In this document: in pieces, positions 19,515 to 29,749 of the stretch | Position numbering within the stretch: position 1 is the stretch's first letter | Layout of the letters: the number at the start of each line of letters is the position of its first letter | Origin: Mycobacterium sp. Marseille-P9652 | GTDB lineage: Bacteria; Actinomycetota; Actinomycetes; Mycobacteriales; Mycobacteriaceae | Direction of reading: 5' to 3' | DNA length: 64,000 nucleotides | Assembly: GCF_902652685.1 (NCBI RefSeq) | Contig: NZ_CACRUY010000014.1 | Coordinates: forward strand, 40,260-104,259 | Notes under the pieces: model-generated | What the model saw: the letters and a program-made list of their open reading frames with translations, nothing else | What the model was told of the DNA's origin: nothing | Database searches by the model: none | Translations under genes and position numbers: made by a program

Positions 19515-20479
19515 GGTTCGAGCACGACCTTGCCCAGCACGCCGCCGTCGGCCAGGCTCTGCAGCGCGGCCTGCGCCTCGGACAGCGGATACCGTTGCGG
19601 CGGAGGGGGTTTGAGGCCCAGCGAAACTAACTGGCTGAGTCCCCACGAGAACAGGGCCGCCGAGCCGGGGACCTTGTTGAGGTATTCGCCCCACGCCACC
19701 CCGACCACGCTGACGTTGCGCAGCAACAGCCGATTGACCTTGACGGTCGGGATGCTGCCCGCCGCGAAGCCGATCACCAGGAGCTTGCCGTCGATGGCCA
19801 GCACCCGGATCGCGTCGTCGAACGCGGGGCCGCCGATGGGGTCGACGACGATGTCCACGCCCCGCCCGCGGGTGTATTCGCGCACCTGCGCGGCCCAGTC
19901 CTCGGAGAGCGGCACCACGAGGTCGGCCCCGACGGACGACACGAAGTCGGCCGCCGCCTCGCGGTGCACCACGCCGATCACCTTGCGGGCGCCCATCGCC
20001 TTGGCGACCTGAATCGCCGCGGTCCCGACCCCGCCGGCGGACCCGAGCACCAGCACGGTGTCGCCCGGACGCATGGCGGCGCGGCGGGCCAGGGCGAAGT
20101 ACATGGTGTTGTAGTTGACCAACAGCGACACCGCTTCGGCGTCGTCGAGTTCGGCCGGACTGCGGATCACGTTCGGCACCGGGACCGCGACTCGCTCGGC
20201 ATAAGCGCCGAGGATTCCGAACGCCGAAACGCGTTCTCCTTCACGGAATCCCGAGCCGGGCGGCGCGGAAACCACCACACCGGCGGCCTCCATTCCGGGG
20301 ACGAACGGGGGCGGCAGCTTCAGCTGGTACTCGCCCTTGGCCAGGAGCAGGTCCGGAAAGCAGACGCCCGCCGCGTAAACCTCGATGACGACGCTGTCAC
20401 CATCGCCGGTGACCTCGTCGATGTCGGTGTACACGACGCCGGAAGGGCCGGACAACTGTTGAACCACACAGGCTTTCAT
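19511..20479 (-). CDS. NADPH:quinone oxidoreductase family protein (Rv0149-like)
   Basis: A 322-residue MDR-family enzyme without the catalytic zinc ligands. The GroES-like N-terminal domain has PFVPGMEAAGVV. The nucleotide-binding domain has LGSAGGVGTAAIQVAKAMGA (the AxxGxxG-type NADPH motif of quinone oxidoreductases). The length equals that of M. tuberculosis Rv0149. It is the last gene of the six-gene minus-strand operon starting at 25853 and lies 5 bp after the SDR gene. It may act on enone or quinone intermediates produced with its SDR and aldehyde dehydrogenase partners, although that pathway is inferred. Confidence 0.9.
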   Translation of the reverse strand: MKACVVQQLSGPSGVVYTDIDEVTGDGDSVVIEVYAAGVCFPDLLLAKGEYQLKLPPPFVPGMEAAGVVVSAPPGSGFREGERVSAFGILGAYAERVAVPVPNVIRSPAELDDAEAVSLLVNYNTMYFALARRAAMRPGDTVLVLGSAGGVGTAAIQVAKAMGARKVIGVVHREAAADFVSSVGADLVVPLSEDWAAQVREYTRGRGVDIVVDPIGGPAFDDAIRVLAIDGKLLVIGFAAGSIPTVKVNRLLLRNVSVVGVAWGEYLNKVPGSAALFSWGLSQLVSLGLKPPPPQRYPLSEAQAALQSLADGGVLGKVVLEP

Positions 20480-20484
20480 CAGCT

Positions 20485-21345
20485 TTACAGCTTGAAGGCG
20501 GCCCTCTGGGCGTTGGACAGGTCGCTGATCACGCCCCAGTGCGAGGCGATTTCCTCGACCGTCGGCGGCTTGTCGAAGGTCTCGCCCTCATTCTGGAACA
20601 GCGCGGCGCGCTGCACCTTGCCGCCGCCGACGATGTAGATCGAGGCGCTGTCGGGGCATTCCTCGGTGCACAGGTAGGCCACCACGGGGGCGACGAACTC
20701 GGGCGTGAGCTTCTCGAGCACCTCCTTGGGCAGGATGTCCTCGGTCATCCGCGTCGCGGCGATTGGGGCCAGCGCGTTGGTGTGAATGTTGTACTTCGCC
20801 CCCTCCTGCGCCAGCGTGTTGATCAGGCCGACGAGGCCGAGCTTGGCCGCGCTGTAGTTGGCCTGGCCGAAGTTGCCGAACAGGCCACTGGTCGAGGTGG
20901 CGACGACCACGCGGCCGTAGCTCTGCTCCCGGAAGTGCGGCCACGCGGCGCGGATCACGTTGTAACCGCCGTACAGGTGCACCTTGAGCACCGCGTCCCA
21001 GTTCTCGAACGACATCTTGTGGAAGGTGCCGTCGCGCAGGATGCCGGCGTTGCTCACCACACCGTGCACCGCGCCGAACTCGTCGAGCGCCGTCTTGATG
21101 ATGTTCTCGGCGCCCTGCTGGTCGGCGACGCTGTCGTAGTTCGCGACCGCGCGGCCCCCGGCGTCCTTGATCTCGTTGACGACGTGGTCGGCCATGTTGT
21201 GGCCCGCTCCGGTGCCGTCGCGGGCGCCGCCGAGGTCGTTGACGACGACGCTGGCGCCCTCGCGGGCAAGGGTCAGGGCGTATTCACGCCCGAGCCCTCC
21301 CCCGGCTCCGGTGACGACGATGACGCGATCCTGCACTCCGGGCAT
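20485..21345 (-). CDS. SDR-family dehydrogenase, MFE-2-like (Rv0148-like)
   Basis: A 286-residue protein, exactly the length of Rv0148, starting at ATG 21345 behind AGAGGAACC; the open frame continues further up but without family sequence. It has NAD motif TGAGGGLGREYALTLAREGA, VVNDLGG after beta-2, NAGIL, catalytic Ser in ATSTSGLFGNFGQANYSAAK (YSAAK is the YxxxK pair), and the longer C-terminus (EGETFDKPPTVEEIASHW) found in the dehydrogenase unit of peroxisomal multifunctional enzyme 2. A (3R)-hydroxyacyl-CoA dehydrogenase role is plausible. It lies in the operon with an aldehyde dehydrogenase and a quinone oxidoreductase. Confidence 0.92.
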   Translation of the reverse strand: MPGVQDRVIVVTGAGGGLGREYALTLAREGASVVVNDLGGARDGTGAGHNMADHVVNEIKDAGGRAVANYDSVADQQGAENIIKTALDEFGAVHGVVSNAGILRDGTFHKMSFENWDAVLKVHLYGGYNVIRAAWPHFREQSYGRVVVATSTSGLFGNFGQANYSAAKLGLVGLINTLAQEGAKYNIHTNALAPIAATRMTEDILPKEVLEKLTPEFVAPVVAYLCTEECPDSASIYIVGGGKVQRAALFQNEGETFDKPPTVEEIASHWGVISDLSNAQRAAFKL

Positions 21346-21416
21346 CAGGTTCCTCTCTGAAGTTGTGTGATTGCAGTCGAATGGGTTTCGGCGCTGACCG
21401 GCGGGTGCCGGGTCGA

Positions 21417-22853
21417 TCAGAACATCTTGCGCGCCATCTTGAACGCCATCTTGCTGTAGGGCGGGTAGATGAAGCTCGACATGTCCGGCCGGGTGGGCTT
21501 GGTGAGCACCGACTTGCGGTGGCTGAACTCCTCGAATCCGTACTTGCCGTGGTAGGCGCCCATGCCGGACGGCCCGACCCCGCCGAACGGCAGCTTGGCC
21601 GTCGACACCTGGAATGCGATGTGGTTGATCAGCATGCCGCCGGCCGGCACCTCCCTGATCACCCGCTCGCGGGTCTCCCGCGCCTTCGTGAACAGGTACG
21701 CGGCCAACGGCTTTGCGCGCGAGTTGACGAATCGTATTGCCTCGTCGAGGGATTTGACCGTGATGACCGGGAGGATCGGCCCGAAGATCTCGTTCTGCAT
21801 CAGCGGGCCGTCCGGGTCGGGATCGACGACCACCGCCGGCTGGATGCGCAGGCTCGACGGGTCGCAACGGCCGCCGACGGTGACCTTGCCGTCGCCGCCG
21901 GCGAGGTATCCGCTGATGCGGTCGAACTGGCGCCGGTTGACGATGCGCACGCCGTCGGGCTTGTCCGACGTGAACTTGGTGACGGCCGCGTTGATCTTGT
22001 CCACCAGCTCGTCGCGGATCTTCGCGTCCGCGACCACGTAGTCGGGCGCCACGCAGGTCTGCCCGTTGTTGAGCAGCTTCATCCAGGCGATGCGCTTGGC
22101 GGCGACGTCGACGTCGGCGTCCGCGGCGACGATCACCGGGCTCTTGCCGCCGAGTTCGAGCGTGCAGGGCGTCAGGTGGGGCGCCGCCCCCTCGTAGACC
22201 TTGCGGCCGATCTCGGTGCCGCCGGTGAACATCACCCGGTCCAGGCCCTGGGCGATGAGCTCCTGGCTCACCGAGCCGTCACCCTCCACCACCGCGATCG
22301 CGTCGCTGTCGAGGTAGCGCGGCACCAGCTCGGCCATCAGGTGCGACGACGCCGCCGCGATCTCGGACGGCTTGAGGATGACCGCGTTGCCGGCGGCGAT
22401 CGCCCCGACCGCCGGGCCCAGCGTCAGGTAGAACGGATAGTTCCAGGCGCCGATGATCAGCACGGTGCCGTACGGCTCGTACTCCACCCAGCCGCGGCCC
22501 GGGAGCTGCGGAACCTCCAGCAACTTGTACCGGCGGCGGGTCCACCGGCGCACGTGCTTGGCCGCGTACTTCGCCTCGCCCGCGGTGGTGGCGACGTCGG
22601 CGATGTAGGCCTCGAACGGGTTGCGGTCCAGGTCCTCGACGAGCGCGGCGGCGATCTTGTCCTCGTTCTCCTCCATCAGCTTCTGCAGCTGCAGCAGCTG
22701 CCGCTTTCGCCAGTCGAGGTCGCGGGTGCGCCCCGTCGCGAAGGTCTTGCGGAGGCGCGCCACCACACCGGGGATGTCGACCTGCTGGGCGGTCGGCACC
22801 CCATTGGTGGGGGATTCGGATGTCTTGGGCGCAACCGATTCGGTGGTCATCAT
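21417..22853 (-). CDS. Aldehyde dehydrogenase family protein (Rv0147-like)
   Basis: A ~478-residue NAD(P)-dependent aldehyde dehydrogenase of the class-3/fatty-aldehyde type. The catalytic glutamate lies in LELGGKSPVIVAADADVD and the catalytic cysteine in NNGQTCVAPDYV. The cofactor loop is FTGGTEIGRKVYEGAAPHLT, and the C-terminal IYPPYSKMAFKMARKMF is hydrophobic/basic and may touch the membrane, as in fatty aldehyde dehydrogenases. I place the start at ATG 22853, preceded by AAGGACA; an upstream frame to 22913 is less likely. It oxidises aldehydes to acids, perhaps long-chain. It lies in the operon between the methyltransferases and the SDR gene. Confidence 0.92.
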   Translation of the reverse strand: MMTTESVAPKTSESPTNGVPTAQQVDIPGVVARLRKTFATGRTRDLDWRKRQLLQLQKLMEENEDKIAAALVEDLDRNPFEAYIADVATTAGEAKYAAKHVRRWTRRRYKLLEVPQLPGRGWVEYEPYGTVLIIGAWNYPFYLTLGPAVGAIAAGNAVILKPSEIAAASSHLMAELVPRYLDSDAIAVVEGDGSVSQELIAQGLDRVMFTGGTEIGRKVYEGAAPHLTPCTLELGGKSPVIVAADADVDVAAKRIAWMKLLNNGQTCVAPDYVVADAKIRDELVDKINAAVTKFTSDKPDGVRIVNRRQFDRISGYLAGGDGKVTVGGRCDPSSLRIQPAVVVDPDPDGPLMQNEIFGPILPVITVKSLDEAIRFVNSRAKPLAAYLFTKARETRERVIREVPAGGMLINHIAFQVSTAKLPFGGVGPSGMGAYHGKYGFEEFSHRKSVLTKPTRPDMSSFIYPPYSKMAFKMARKMF

Positions 22854-23017
22854 TGTCCTTCCCTGAACGGGCCGTCGCGAAGGCGCCCGCTGCTCGTCGC
22901 GCTGAACGCTCATTGGGTGATACCCGCGATCCTAACCATCCGGTTGGGAGAGCAGTAGGAAAGATCCGCCGGGAGGACGAGGCCGGCCGCGCGGGCGGGG
23001 AGAATCGGGCCTTTCTG

Positions 23018-23944
23018 TCAGCCCTTGGTCGCGGTCACGAAGCTGTTGGCGAACGGCCGGTCGTCCGAGCGGGGCGGACGACCGAGGCGCAGGGCCTCGT
23101 CGCGCGCGTTGACGGCGCGGGTGGTCCAGCCGTGCGCGGCGAACCACTCGGCGCTGTCGGGGCGGCCCTCGTCGTCGAACCAGAGGTCGAACGGGTTGAA
23201 CGAGGTGTCCTCGCCGCGCGCCTCGCGCTTCGCGCGCAGTTCGGCCCACTTCTCCTCGGCCTCGCGGCGCCTTTCGGGGTCGATCCCGAAAATCTCGACG
23301 GCCACCCGGCTGCCGGGCGCGCTCAGCGCGTCGATCGAGGTGAACATCGCCTCCTGCGCCGTCGCGGGGAGGAACGGCAGCAGCCCCTCGGCCAGCCAGG
23401 CGGTGGGGCGGGCGTCGTCGAAGCCGGCGTCGCGCAGCGCCCGCGGCCAGTCGTGGCGCAGATCGACGGGCACCGGCCGCCGGTCGGCGACGGGCGACGC
23501 GCCCTGGGCGGCAAGGGTGGCCGACTTGTACTCGAGCACCTTGGGCAGGTCGATCTCGTAGACGACGGTGTCGTCGGGCCAGGCCAGCCGGTAGGCGCGT
23601 GAGTCCAGGCCCGCGGCGAGGAGCACAACCTGACGAATGCCGGCGTCCGTCGCGTCCGCGAAGTACCCGTCAAAGAAGTGGGTGCGGACGGCCTGGTAGT
23701 CGATCATGTTCTGCGCGTTCACCGCGAAGTCCGGATCGTCGTCCTCGTCCGGGGCCGCCCACCACGCCGCCACCTGCTCGCGGACGCCGGCCAGCTCGGG
23801 CGTGGACACCAGCGGCTCGGCGAACTCGTCGCGGATCAGCGGGTCGGCACCCGCGGTCTCGCGCGCGCGGGCCAGCGCGACCATGACCGCGGTCGCCCCG
23901 ACGCTGGTCGCGATGTCCCAGGAATCGTCCAGGCTCCGCGCCAT
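23018..23944 (-). CDS. SAM-dependent methyltransferase, TIGR00027/LCM family (copy 1, Rv0146-like)
   Basis: A 308-residue protein of the large mycobacterial family of putative S-adenosylmethionine methyltransferases (leucine carboxyl methyltransferase-like). Motifs in order are [28 protein letters not shown] motif [30 protein letters not shown], and [12 protein letters not shown]. The substrate is unknown. Its ATG directly follows the stop of copy 2 (TAG-ATG), so the two are translationally coupled. It is followed by the aldehyde dehydrogenase gene after 164 bp. Confidence 0.93.
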   Translation of the reverse strand: MARSLDDSWDIATSVGATAVMVALARARETAGADPLIRDEFAEPLVSTPELAGVREQVAAWWAAPDEDDDPDFAVNAQNMIDYQAVRTHFFDGYFADATDAGIRQVVLLAAGLDSRAYRLAWPDDTVVYEIDLPKVLEYKSATLAAQGASPVADRRPVPVDLRHDWPRALRDAGFDDARPTAWLAEGLLPFLPATAQEAMFTSIDALSAPGSRVAVEIFGIDPERRREAEEKWAELRAKREARGEDTSFNPFDLWFDDEGRPDSAEWFAAHGWTTRAVNARDEALRLGRPPRSDDRPFANSFVTATKG

Positions 23945-24892
<948 letters not shown>

Positions 24893-24905
24893 CTAGCTCC
24901 TCGGG

Positions 24906-25853
24906 TCAGGCGGACGAATCGTCGAGCCGCGCCCGCAGCAGGGTGCTGCGGACCGCCTCGTCGGAAAGGTCGTCGGGCACCGGGCGGCCCAGCCGGGCCA
25001 TCTCGTCCCGGTTGTTGACGGCGCTCACCTGCCATCCGTGGTCCGCCAGCCACTCGGCGGCGTCCGAACGGTCGGGCTCGTGGAAGGTGAGCGCGTGGAC
25101 GTTGACGTCGAGGCCCAGACGCTCCCGCATGCGCCGCCAGCGCTGCGAGTTGCTCCGGGTGTTCAGGCCGAACGCCTCAACGGCGATGCTGCTGCCCGGC
25201 GCGCTGAGCGCGGTGACCAGCTCGAACAGCCGGTCCTGCGCGTCGCTCGGCAGGTACGGCAGGAGGCCCTCGGCCAGCCACGCCGTCGGCTGGGTGCGGT
25301 CGAATCCGGCGGCACGCAGCGCGGCCGGCCAGTCGTCGCGCAGGTCCACCGGCACCGGGCGCCGGCTGGCGGTCGGCACCGCGCCGTGCTCTTCGAGCGT
25401 GCGGGTCTTGTACTCCAGCACCTTGGGCTGGTCGATCTCGTAGACGGCGGTTCCCGCCGGCCAGTTCAGCCGGAAGGCGCGCGAGTCCAGCCCGGCGGCC
25501 AGGATGACCACCTGCCGGATCCCGGCGGCGGCCGCATCGGCGAAGTACTCGTCGAAGAAGTGGGTGCGGACCGCCTGGTAGTCGATGCCCAGCCGATACG
25601 CGCGCTTGCCCTGCTCATCGCCGTCCAGCCAGGCCAGTTCGGGGTCCGCGAGACGCGCCCACGAGATGCCGGCAGAGGACACCAGGATCCGGGCGAACTC
25701 GTCGGAGATCAACGGGGCGGGACCGGCCGTTTCCGCCGCCCGCGCCGCGGCGACGCCGAGCGCGGTGGCGCCGACCAGTTCGGTGATGGCCCAGGAGTCA
25801 CCCTCGGTTCGCAGGGAGGACGGTGCCGGGGAGCAGTCATCGAGATCAGTCAT
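24906..25853 (-). CDS. SAM-dependent methyltransferase, TIGR00027/LCM family (copy 3)
   Basis: A 315-residue paralog that opens the operon. Motifs are [61 protein letters not shown] and [12 protein letters not shown]. The N-terminal ~15 residues and the region after motif IV are the most divergent among the three copies, so the enzymes probably differ in substrate. M. tuberculosis has only two methyltransferase genes between Rv0144 and Rv0147, as far as I recall, so one copy is extra here. A 55-bp gap separates it from the TetR gene upstream. Confidence 0.92.
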   Translation of the reverse strand: MTDLDDCSPAPSSLRTEGDSWAITELVGATALGVAAARAAETAGPAPLISDEFARILVSSAGISWARLADPELAWLDGDEQGKRAYRLGIDYQAVRTHFFDEYFADAAAAGIRQVVILAAGLDSRAFRLNWPAGTAVYEIDQPKVLEYKTRTLEEHGAVPTASRRPVPVDLRDDWPAALRAAGFDRTQPTAWLAEGLLPYLPSDAQDRLFELVTALSAPGSSIAVEAFGLNTRSNSQRWRRMRERLGLDVNVHALTFHEPDRSDAAEWLADHGWQVSAVNNRDEMARLGRPVPDDLSDEAVRSTLLRARLDDSSA

Positions 25854-25908
25854 GACCGCATCATGCTACCGGAGTAAGTTAGGCAAACTATGCGCTTTGT
25901 GCGCCAGG

Positions 25909-26553
25909 TCACTGCGGTCCGGCGTCAGGCCGCCACAGCGCGCCCTCCAGGAGCCGGCGCAGCACGTCGCTCACCGCCAGGATCTCCTCGTAGCTGCGGA
26001 TGTAGCCGGAGTAAAACCCCACGCCGCACATCAGGACGAGCAGCGTTTCGACCAGGGCGGCCGGGTCGATGTCGCCAGCAACCTCCCCGTGCTCGATCGC
26101 GTCGTTGACCGCCCGCGTCAGGAATTCCCGGGTAATGGTGACCGAGTCGTTGTCCGTTTGGCTCAATTCCGGATGCCGCTGCGATTCCAGCACGCCGGTG
26201 ATGAGAAACGCCGACACGGCCGGATTGTCGGAATTGGCCCGCACCGCGGCCGAGATGAATGCGGTCAGCCGACCGGTCAGGGTGGTCTCGCGCTGCGCCT
26301 CCCGGATGCCAGCGGTGATGACCACGTCATTGGTTTGCTGCAGAACCTCCCGGTAGAGCAGTCGCTTGCTGGAGAAGTAGTGATTGATGGCCGGCCTGGT
26401 CAAATCGGCGCGCGCCGCGATGGCCTGGAAAGTCGCACCGTCGTACCCGCGTTCGCTGAACACCAGGCGTGCGGCCTGCACGATGCGCTCACGCGTCTCG
26501 TCCGCTTTCGCGGCGGGGGGGCGTCCGGGCCTGCGGCTCGCCGTCGGCGACAT
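25909..26553 (-). CDS. TetR-family regulator (Rv0144-like), coupled to pirin
   Basis: A 214-residue TetR protein. The basic start RRPGRPPAAK is followed by a helix-turn-helix at about residues 40-60 (ATFQAIAARADLTRPAINHYF). It is read from the same transcript as the pirin gene: the pirin stop and this ATG share one base (TAATG), a classic coupling arrangement. A strong palindrome at 27577-27600 upstream of pirin is the probable operator for this protein. The position next to the methyltransferase operon matches Rv0144, which is annotated longer in M. tuberculosis. The ligand is unknown. Confidence 0.88.
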   Translation of the reverse strand: MSPTASRRPGRPPAAKADETRERIVQAARLVFSERGYDGATFQAIAARADLTRPAINHYFSSKRLLYREVLQQTNDVVITAGIREAQRETTLTGRLTAFISAAVRANSDNPAVSAFLITGVLESQRHPELSQTDNDSVTITREFLTRAVNDAIEHGEVAGDIDPAALVETLLVLMCGVGFYSGYIRSYEEILAVSDVLRRLLEGALWRPDAGPQ

Positions 26554-27539
26554 TACTCGAGTGTGCCACCGCCGCGGTGAGGCATTAAAGCGTTGGGCGG
26601 AATTGTGCCGAACTTGCCGGCCTGATAGTCCTGCAGCGCCTCGATCAATTCCGAGCGCGAGTTCATGACGAATGGCCCGTAGTGGAATACCGGTTCGCGG
26701 ATCGGTTGGCCGCCCAGCAGCAACACCTCGTACCCCGTCGGGGATGACGAGTCCTGGACGCCGTGGGCGCCGACGGTGATCCGGTCACCGGGCCCGAGGA
26801 CGGCCAGCTGACCGGCATGCAACGGGTGGCCGGACGGCCCGACGTGTCCGCTGCCGGACAGCACGTAGAGCAGCGCGTTGAAGTCGCGCCGCCACGGCAG
26901 GCTGAGCCGGGCCCCCGGCGCAATGGTGGCGTGCGCGAGGGTGATCGGGGTGTGGGTGACACCGGGCCCGCGGTGGCCGTCGATCTCCCCGGCGATGATG
27001 CGGACCAAGGCTCCGCCGTCGTCGGAGGCCAGCAGGCCGACGTCCCCGCCCTCGATGGCCTGGTAGCGGGGCGGCGCGAACTTGTCCTTCTTGGGCAGAT
27101 TGACCCACAGCTGGATGCCGTGGAACAGGCCGCCGCTTTCCACCAGCTCGGCGGGCGGGGTCTCGATGTGCAGGATGCCCGACCCGGCCGTCATCCACTG
27201 GGTGGCGCCGTCGGTGATCAGGCCGCCGCCGCCGTGCGAGTCCTGGTGCGCGAACTTGCCGTCGAGCATGTAGGTGACCGTCTCGAAGCCGCGGTGCGGG
27301 TGCCAGTCGGTGCCGCGCGGCTCCCCCGGCTCGTAGTCGACCTCGCCCATCTGGTCCATGTGCACGAAGGGGTCCAGGGCGGCGGCGCTCACCCCGGCGA
27401 AGGCGCGAACGACCGGAAATCCCTCACCCTCGTAGCCGCGCGGGCCGGTGGTGATCGACCGGACGGGGCGCTCCCTGTCGGCGGGACCGGCGGGGGTGAC
27501 CCGCGGCAAAGTCAGGGTGTCTGCGGTGACGGCTGGCAT
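26553..27539 (-). CDS. Pirin-family protein
   Basis: A 328-residue bicupin starting at ATG 27539 behind GGAGGTCA. The N-terminal cupin contains the pirin metal site HPHRGFETVTYMLDGKFAHQDS (His-rich metal ligands plus Glu), followed by GATQWMTAGSGILHIE, and the C-terminal pirin domain has the usual FHYGPFVMNS. Pirins bind Fe/Mn. Some are quercetin dioxygenases and others act as redox-sensing partners of regulators. Coupling to a TetR gene suggests a small flavonoid- or redox-responsive unit, which is inference. I do not recall this gene at the equivalent M. tuberculosis locus. Confidence 0.93.
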   Translation of the reverse strand: MPAVTADTLTLPRVTPAGPADRERPVRSITTGPRGYEGEGFPVVRAFAGVSAAALDPFVHMDQMGEVDYEPGEPRGTDWHPHRGFETVTYMLDGKFAHQDSHGGGGLITDGATQWMTAGSGILHIETPPAELVESGGLFHGIQLWVNLPKKDKFAPPRYQAIEGGDVGLLASDDGGALVRIIAGEIDGHRGPGVTHTPITLAHATIAPGARLSLPWRRDFNALLYVLSGSGHVGPSGHPLHAGQLAVLGPGDRITVGAHGVQDSSSPTGYEVLLLGGQPIREPVFHYGPFVMNSRSELIEALQDYQAGKFGTIPPNALMPHRGGGTLE

Positions 27540-27576
27540 GTGACCTCCGATAAGGGACTGCGAAGAACTGCCCCCT

Positions 27577-27600
27577 ATAACCGGACTATGGTCCGGATAT
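27577..27600. promoter_or_regulatory. 24-bp palindrome, probable TetR operator
   Basis: ATAACCGGAC-TATG-GTCCGGATAT: the arms match at 9 of 10 positions. It lies 38 bp upstream of the pirin start and 90 bp upstream of the divergent ClC gene, placed to control the pirin-TetR operon and possibly ClC. Shape and length are typical of TetR sites. Confidence 0.65.
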
Positions 27601-27689
27601 TCCCGAGCGGCGTTCAACCTGCCCCCGCCCGCTTAAGATGACGTCGTGCTTGGGGGACCAGTCCGACGGTCGCGGGCCGGACGCGCTGC

Positions 27690-29144
27690 GTGAGCGAGCC
27701 GGAAGAAGACGAACCCCAGCCCCACGTGGCGACGGTCCGCGGCGCCGGCGGCCGGTTCGGCGCGTCGATCCGAAAATCGGGCTACCTGCAGAAGTGGTTG
27801 GTGCTCGGCGTCACGATCGGCGTCATCTCCGGCCTGGGCGCCGTGGTCTTCTATCTGGCGCTGAAGTACACGGGCGAGTTCCTGCTGGGCTACCTGGCGG
27901 ACTACCACATCCCGCGGCCCGTCGGCGAGGGCGGCGGGCGCGGATCCACCGGCTTCCAGCGCGCGTGGGCGATTCCGTTGGTGACGACGGGCGGGGCGCT
28001 GCTGTCGGCCCTGCTGGTCACCAAGTTCGCCCCGGAGGCCACCGGGCACGGCACCGACGCCGCGATCGAGGCGGTGCACACCGACCCTCGCGCCATCAGG
28101 TTCCGGGCGGTGCTGGTCAAGATGGTCGCGAGCGCGCTGACGATCGGCTCGGGAGGCTCGGCCGGCCGGGAGGGGCCGACTGCGCAGATGTCGGCCGGCT
28201 TCGGTTCGCTGCTCACCCGCCGGCTGCATCTGTCGGACGAGGACGGCCGGATCGCGGTGGCGCTGGGCATCGGCGCCGGCATCGGGGCGATCTTCGCGGC
28301 GCCGCTGGGCGGCGCCGTCCTCGCGGCGTCCATCACCTACCGCGACGATTTCGACTACGAGTGCCTGCTGCCGGGGTTCATCACGTCCGGCACGGCGTAC
28401 GCGGTGCTCGGCTCGTTCCTCGGCTTCGACCCGCTGTTCGGCTACATCGACGCCGAGTACCGCTTCGAGCGGGCCTGGCCGCTGCTGTGGTTCGTGGTCA
28501 TCGGCGTGGTCGCGGCGGCGGTCGGCTACCTGTTCGCCCGGTGTTTCCACGCCTCGGTGCGCATCGCCCACCGGCTGCCCGGGGGCCCGATCGTCAAGCC
28601 GGCGATCGGCGGGCTGCTGGTCGGCCTGCTGGGGTTGGTCATCCCGCAGATCCTGAGCAGCGGCTACGGCTGGGCTCAGCTGGCCGCCGACCGGGGATCG
28701 CTGATGGACATTCCGATGTGGATCGTGCTTGTCCTGCCCGTCGCCAAGATCGTCGCCACGTCGCTCTCGATCGGCAGCGGCGGATCGGGCGGACTGTTCG
28801 GCCCGGGGATCGTGATCGGCGCGTTCGTCGGCGCCGCCGTCTGGCGGCTGGGTGAGGCGTTCGCCCTGCCCGGGGTGCCCCACGAGCCGGGTGTGTTCGT
28901 CGTCGTGGGCATGATGACCTGCTTCGGCTGCGTCGCGCGGGCGCCGCTCGCGATCATGATCATGGTCGCGGAGATGACCGGCTCGTTCTCCGTCGTCCCG
29001 GGGGCGATCCTCTCGGTCGGGATCGCCGCGCTGCTGATGTCACGCACCAACGTCACGATCTACGAGGCGCAGCGCCTCAACCGCGAGACGGCGGCCGCCG
29101 AGCGCGCGGCCGCCGAGAGCGGGCAGGCCGACCAGGCCGCCTGA
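27690..29144 (+). CDS. ClC-family chloride channel/antiporter (Rv0143c-like)
   Basis: A 484-residue membrane protein with GTG start at 27690 and ~10-12 hydrophobic segments. The ClC selectivity-filter motifs are present: GSGGSAGREGPTAQ (GREGP, filter 2, near residue 153) and GSGGSGGLFGPGIVIGAFVG (GxFxP-like, near 360). The pore-helix start IGAGIGAIFAAPLGGAVLA is also present. Bacterial ClC proteins are Cl-/H+ antiporters or channels. The gating glutamate position is the E of GREGP. No CBS domains are seen. The C-terminus (ERAAAESGQADQAA) is hydrophilic. The gene converges on dps. Confidence 0.93.
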   Translation: MSEPEEDEPQPHVATVRGAGGRFGASIRKSGYLQKWLVLGVTIGVISGLGAVVFYLALKYTGEFLLGYLADYHIPRPVGEGGGRGSTGFQRAWAIPLVTTGGALLSALLVTKFAPEATGHGTDAAIEAVHTDPRAIRFRAVLVKMVASALTIGSGGSAGREGPTAQMSAGFGSLLTRRLHLSDEDGRIAVALGIGAGIGAIFAAPLGGAVLAASITYRDDFDYECLLPGFITSGTAYAVLGSFLGFDPLFGYIDAEYRFERAWPLLWFVVIGVVAAAVGYLFARCFHASVRIAHRLPGGPIVKPAIGGLLVGLLGLVIPQILSSGYGWAQLAADRGSLMDIPMWIVLVLPVAKIVATSLSIGSGGSGGLFGPGIVIGAFVGAAVWRLGEAFALPGVPHEPGVFVVVGMMTCFGCVARAPLAIMIMVAEMTGSFSVVPGAILSVGIAALLMSRTNVTIYEAQRLNRETAAAERAAAESGQADQAA

Positions 29145-29155
29145 CGCCGGTCGCC

Positions 29156-29707
29156 CTACTCCGACGTGGTGCGCGCGCTGCTGGCCGCGTCCTTCTCCGT
29201 CGACGCGCCCTCGTGGGTCAGCGCCCCGCCGGCGCTCTCCAGGTGCGCCCGCACGAACCACTGGAACTTCTCCAGGCTGCCGGCCTGGTCGATCAGCAGG
29301 TCCTGGGTGACCGGGTCGAGCTCCTCGGTCTCGGCGATGCTCGCCCGGATGTCCTCGATGACCCCGGTGTAGACCAGGTCGAGCGCCGCGAGGTGGGACT
29401 GGACGCAGTCGCGGCCCACGGAGTAGTCGTCCCAGGTGCGGTCCTTGATGATCGCTCCCGGCGTCCCCTGCGGCGAGGCGCCCAGGGCCGCGATGCGCTC
29501 GGCGACGTCGTCGGCGAAAGCGCGGACCGCGTCCACCTGCGGGTCGATCATCTCGTGCACCCCAATGAAGTTGGGCCCCACGACATTCCAATGAATGTGC
29601 TTGAGCGTCAGATGAAGATCGTTGTAAGTGCTCAGTTGCTTCTGTAGCAGTTCAGCAAGCCGGGCGCCCTGCTTGTCGGTCAGGCCCGGGATAGTGAACT
29701 GGGTCAT
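29156..29707 (-). CDS. dps: Dps-family DNA-binding ferritin-like protein
   Basis: A 183-residue protein starting at ATG 29707. It matches the mycobacterial Dps1 type: HIHWNVVGPNFIGVHEMIDPQV-type ferroxidase region (ligands H, D, E across the dimer interface), TPGAIIKDRTWDDYSVGRD, and EKFQWFVRAHLESAGG. The C-terminal tail (about residues 165-183) is hydrophilic but poor in lysine/arginine compared with the DNA-binding tail of M. smegmatis Dps1, so DNA binding may be weaker. It stores iron and protects DNA in stress. M. tuberculosis lacks dps, so this is an addition to the syntenic block. A SigF-like promoter lies 43 bp upstream. Confidence 0.93.
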   Translation of the reverse strand: MTQFTIPGLTDKQGARLAELLQKQLSTYNDLHLTLKHIHWNVVGPNFIGVHEMIDPQVDAVRAFADDVAERIAALGASPQGTPGAIIKDRTWDDYSVGRDCVQSHLAALDLVYTGVIEDIRASIAETEELDPVTQDLLIDQAGSLEKFQWFVRAHLESAGGALTHEGASTEKDAASSARTTSE

Positions 29708-29749
29708 CGATTGCCCCCTGCTATTGGATACGGTCACGTCTGCAACGGG

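Noticed and set aside
21363-22958. A 531-codon frame antisense to the aldehyde dehydrogenase
   Set aside because: No domain, low-complexity translation; the aldehyde dehydrogenase frame has both catalytic motifs.
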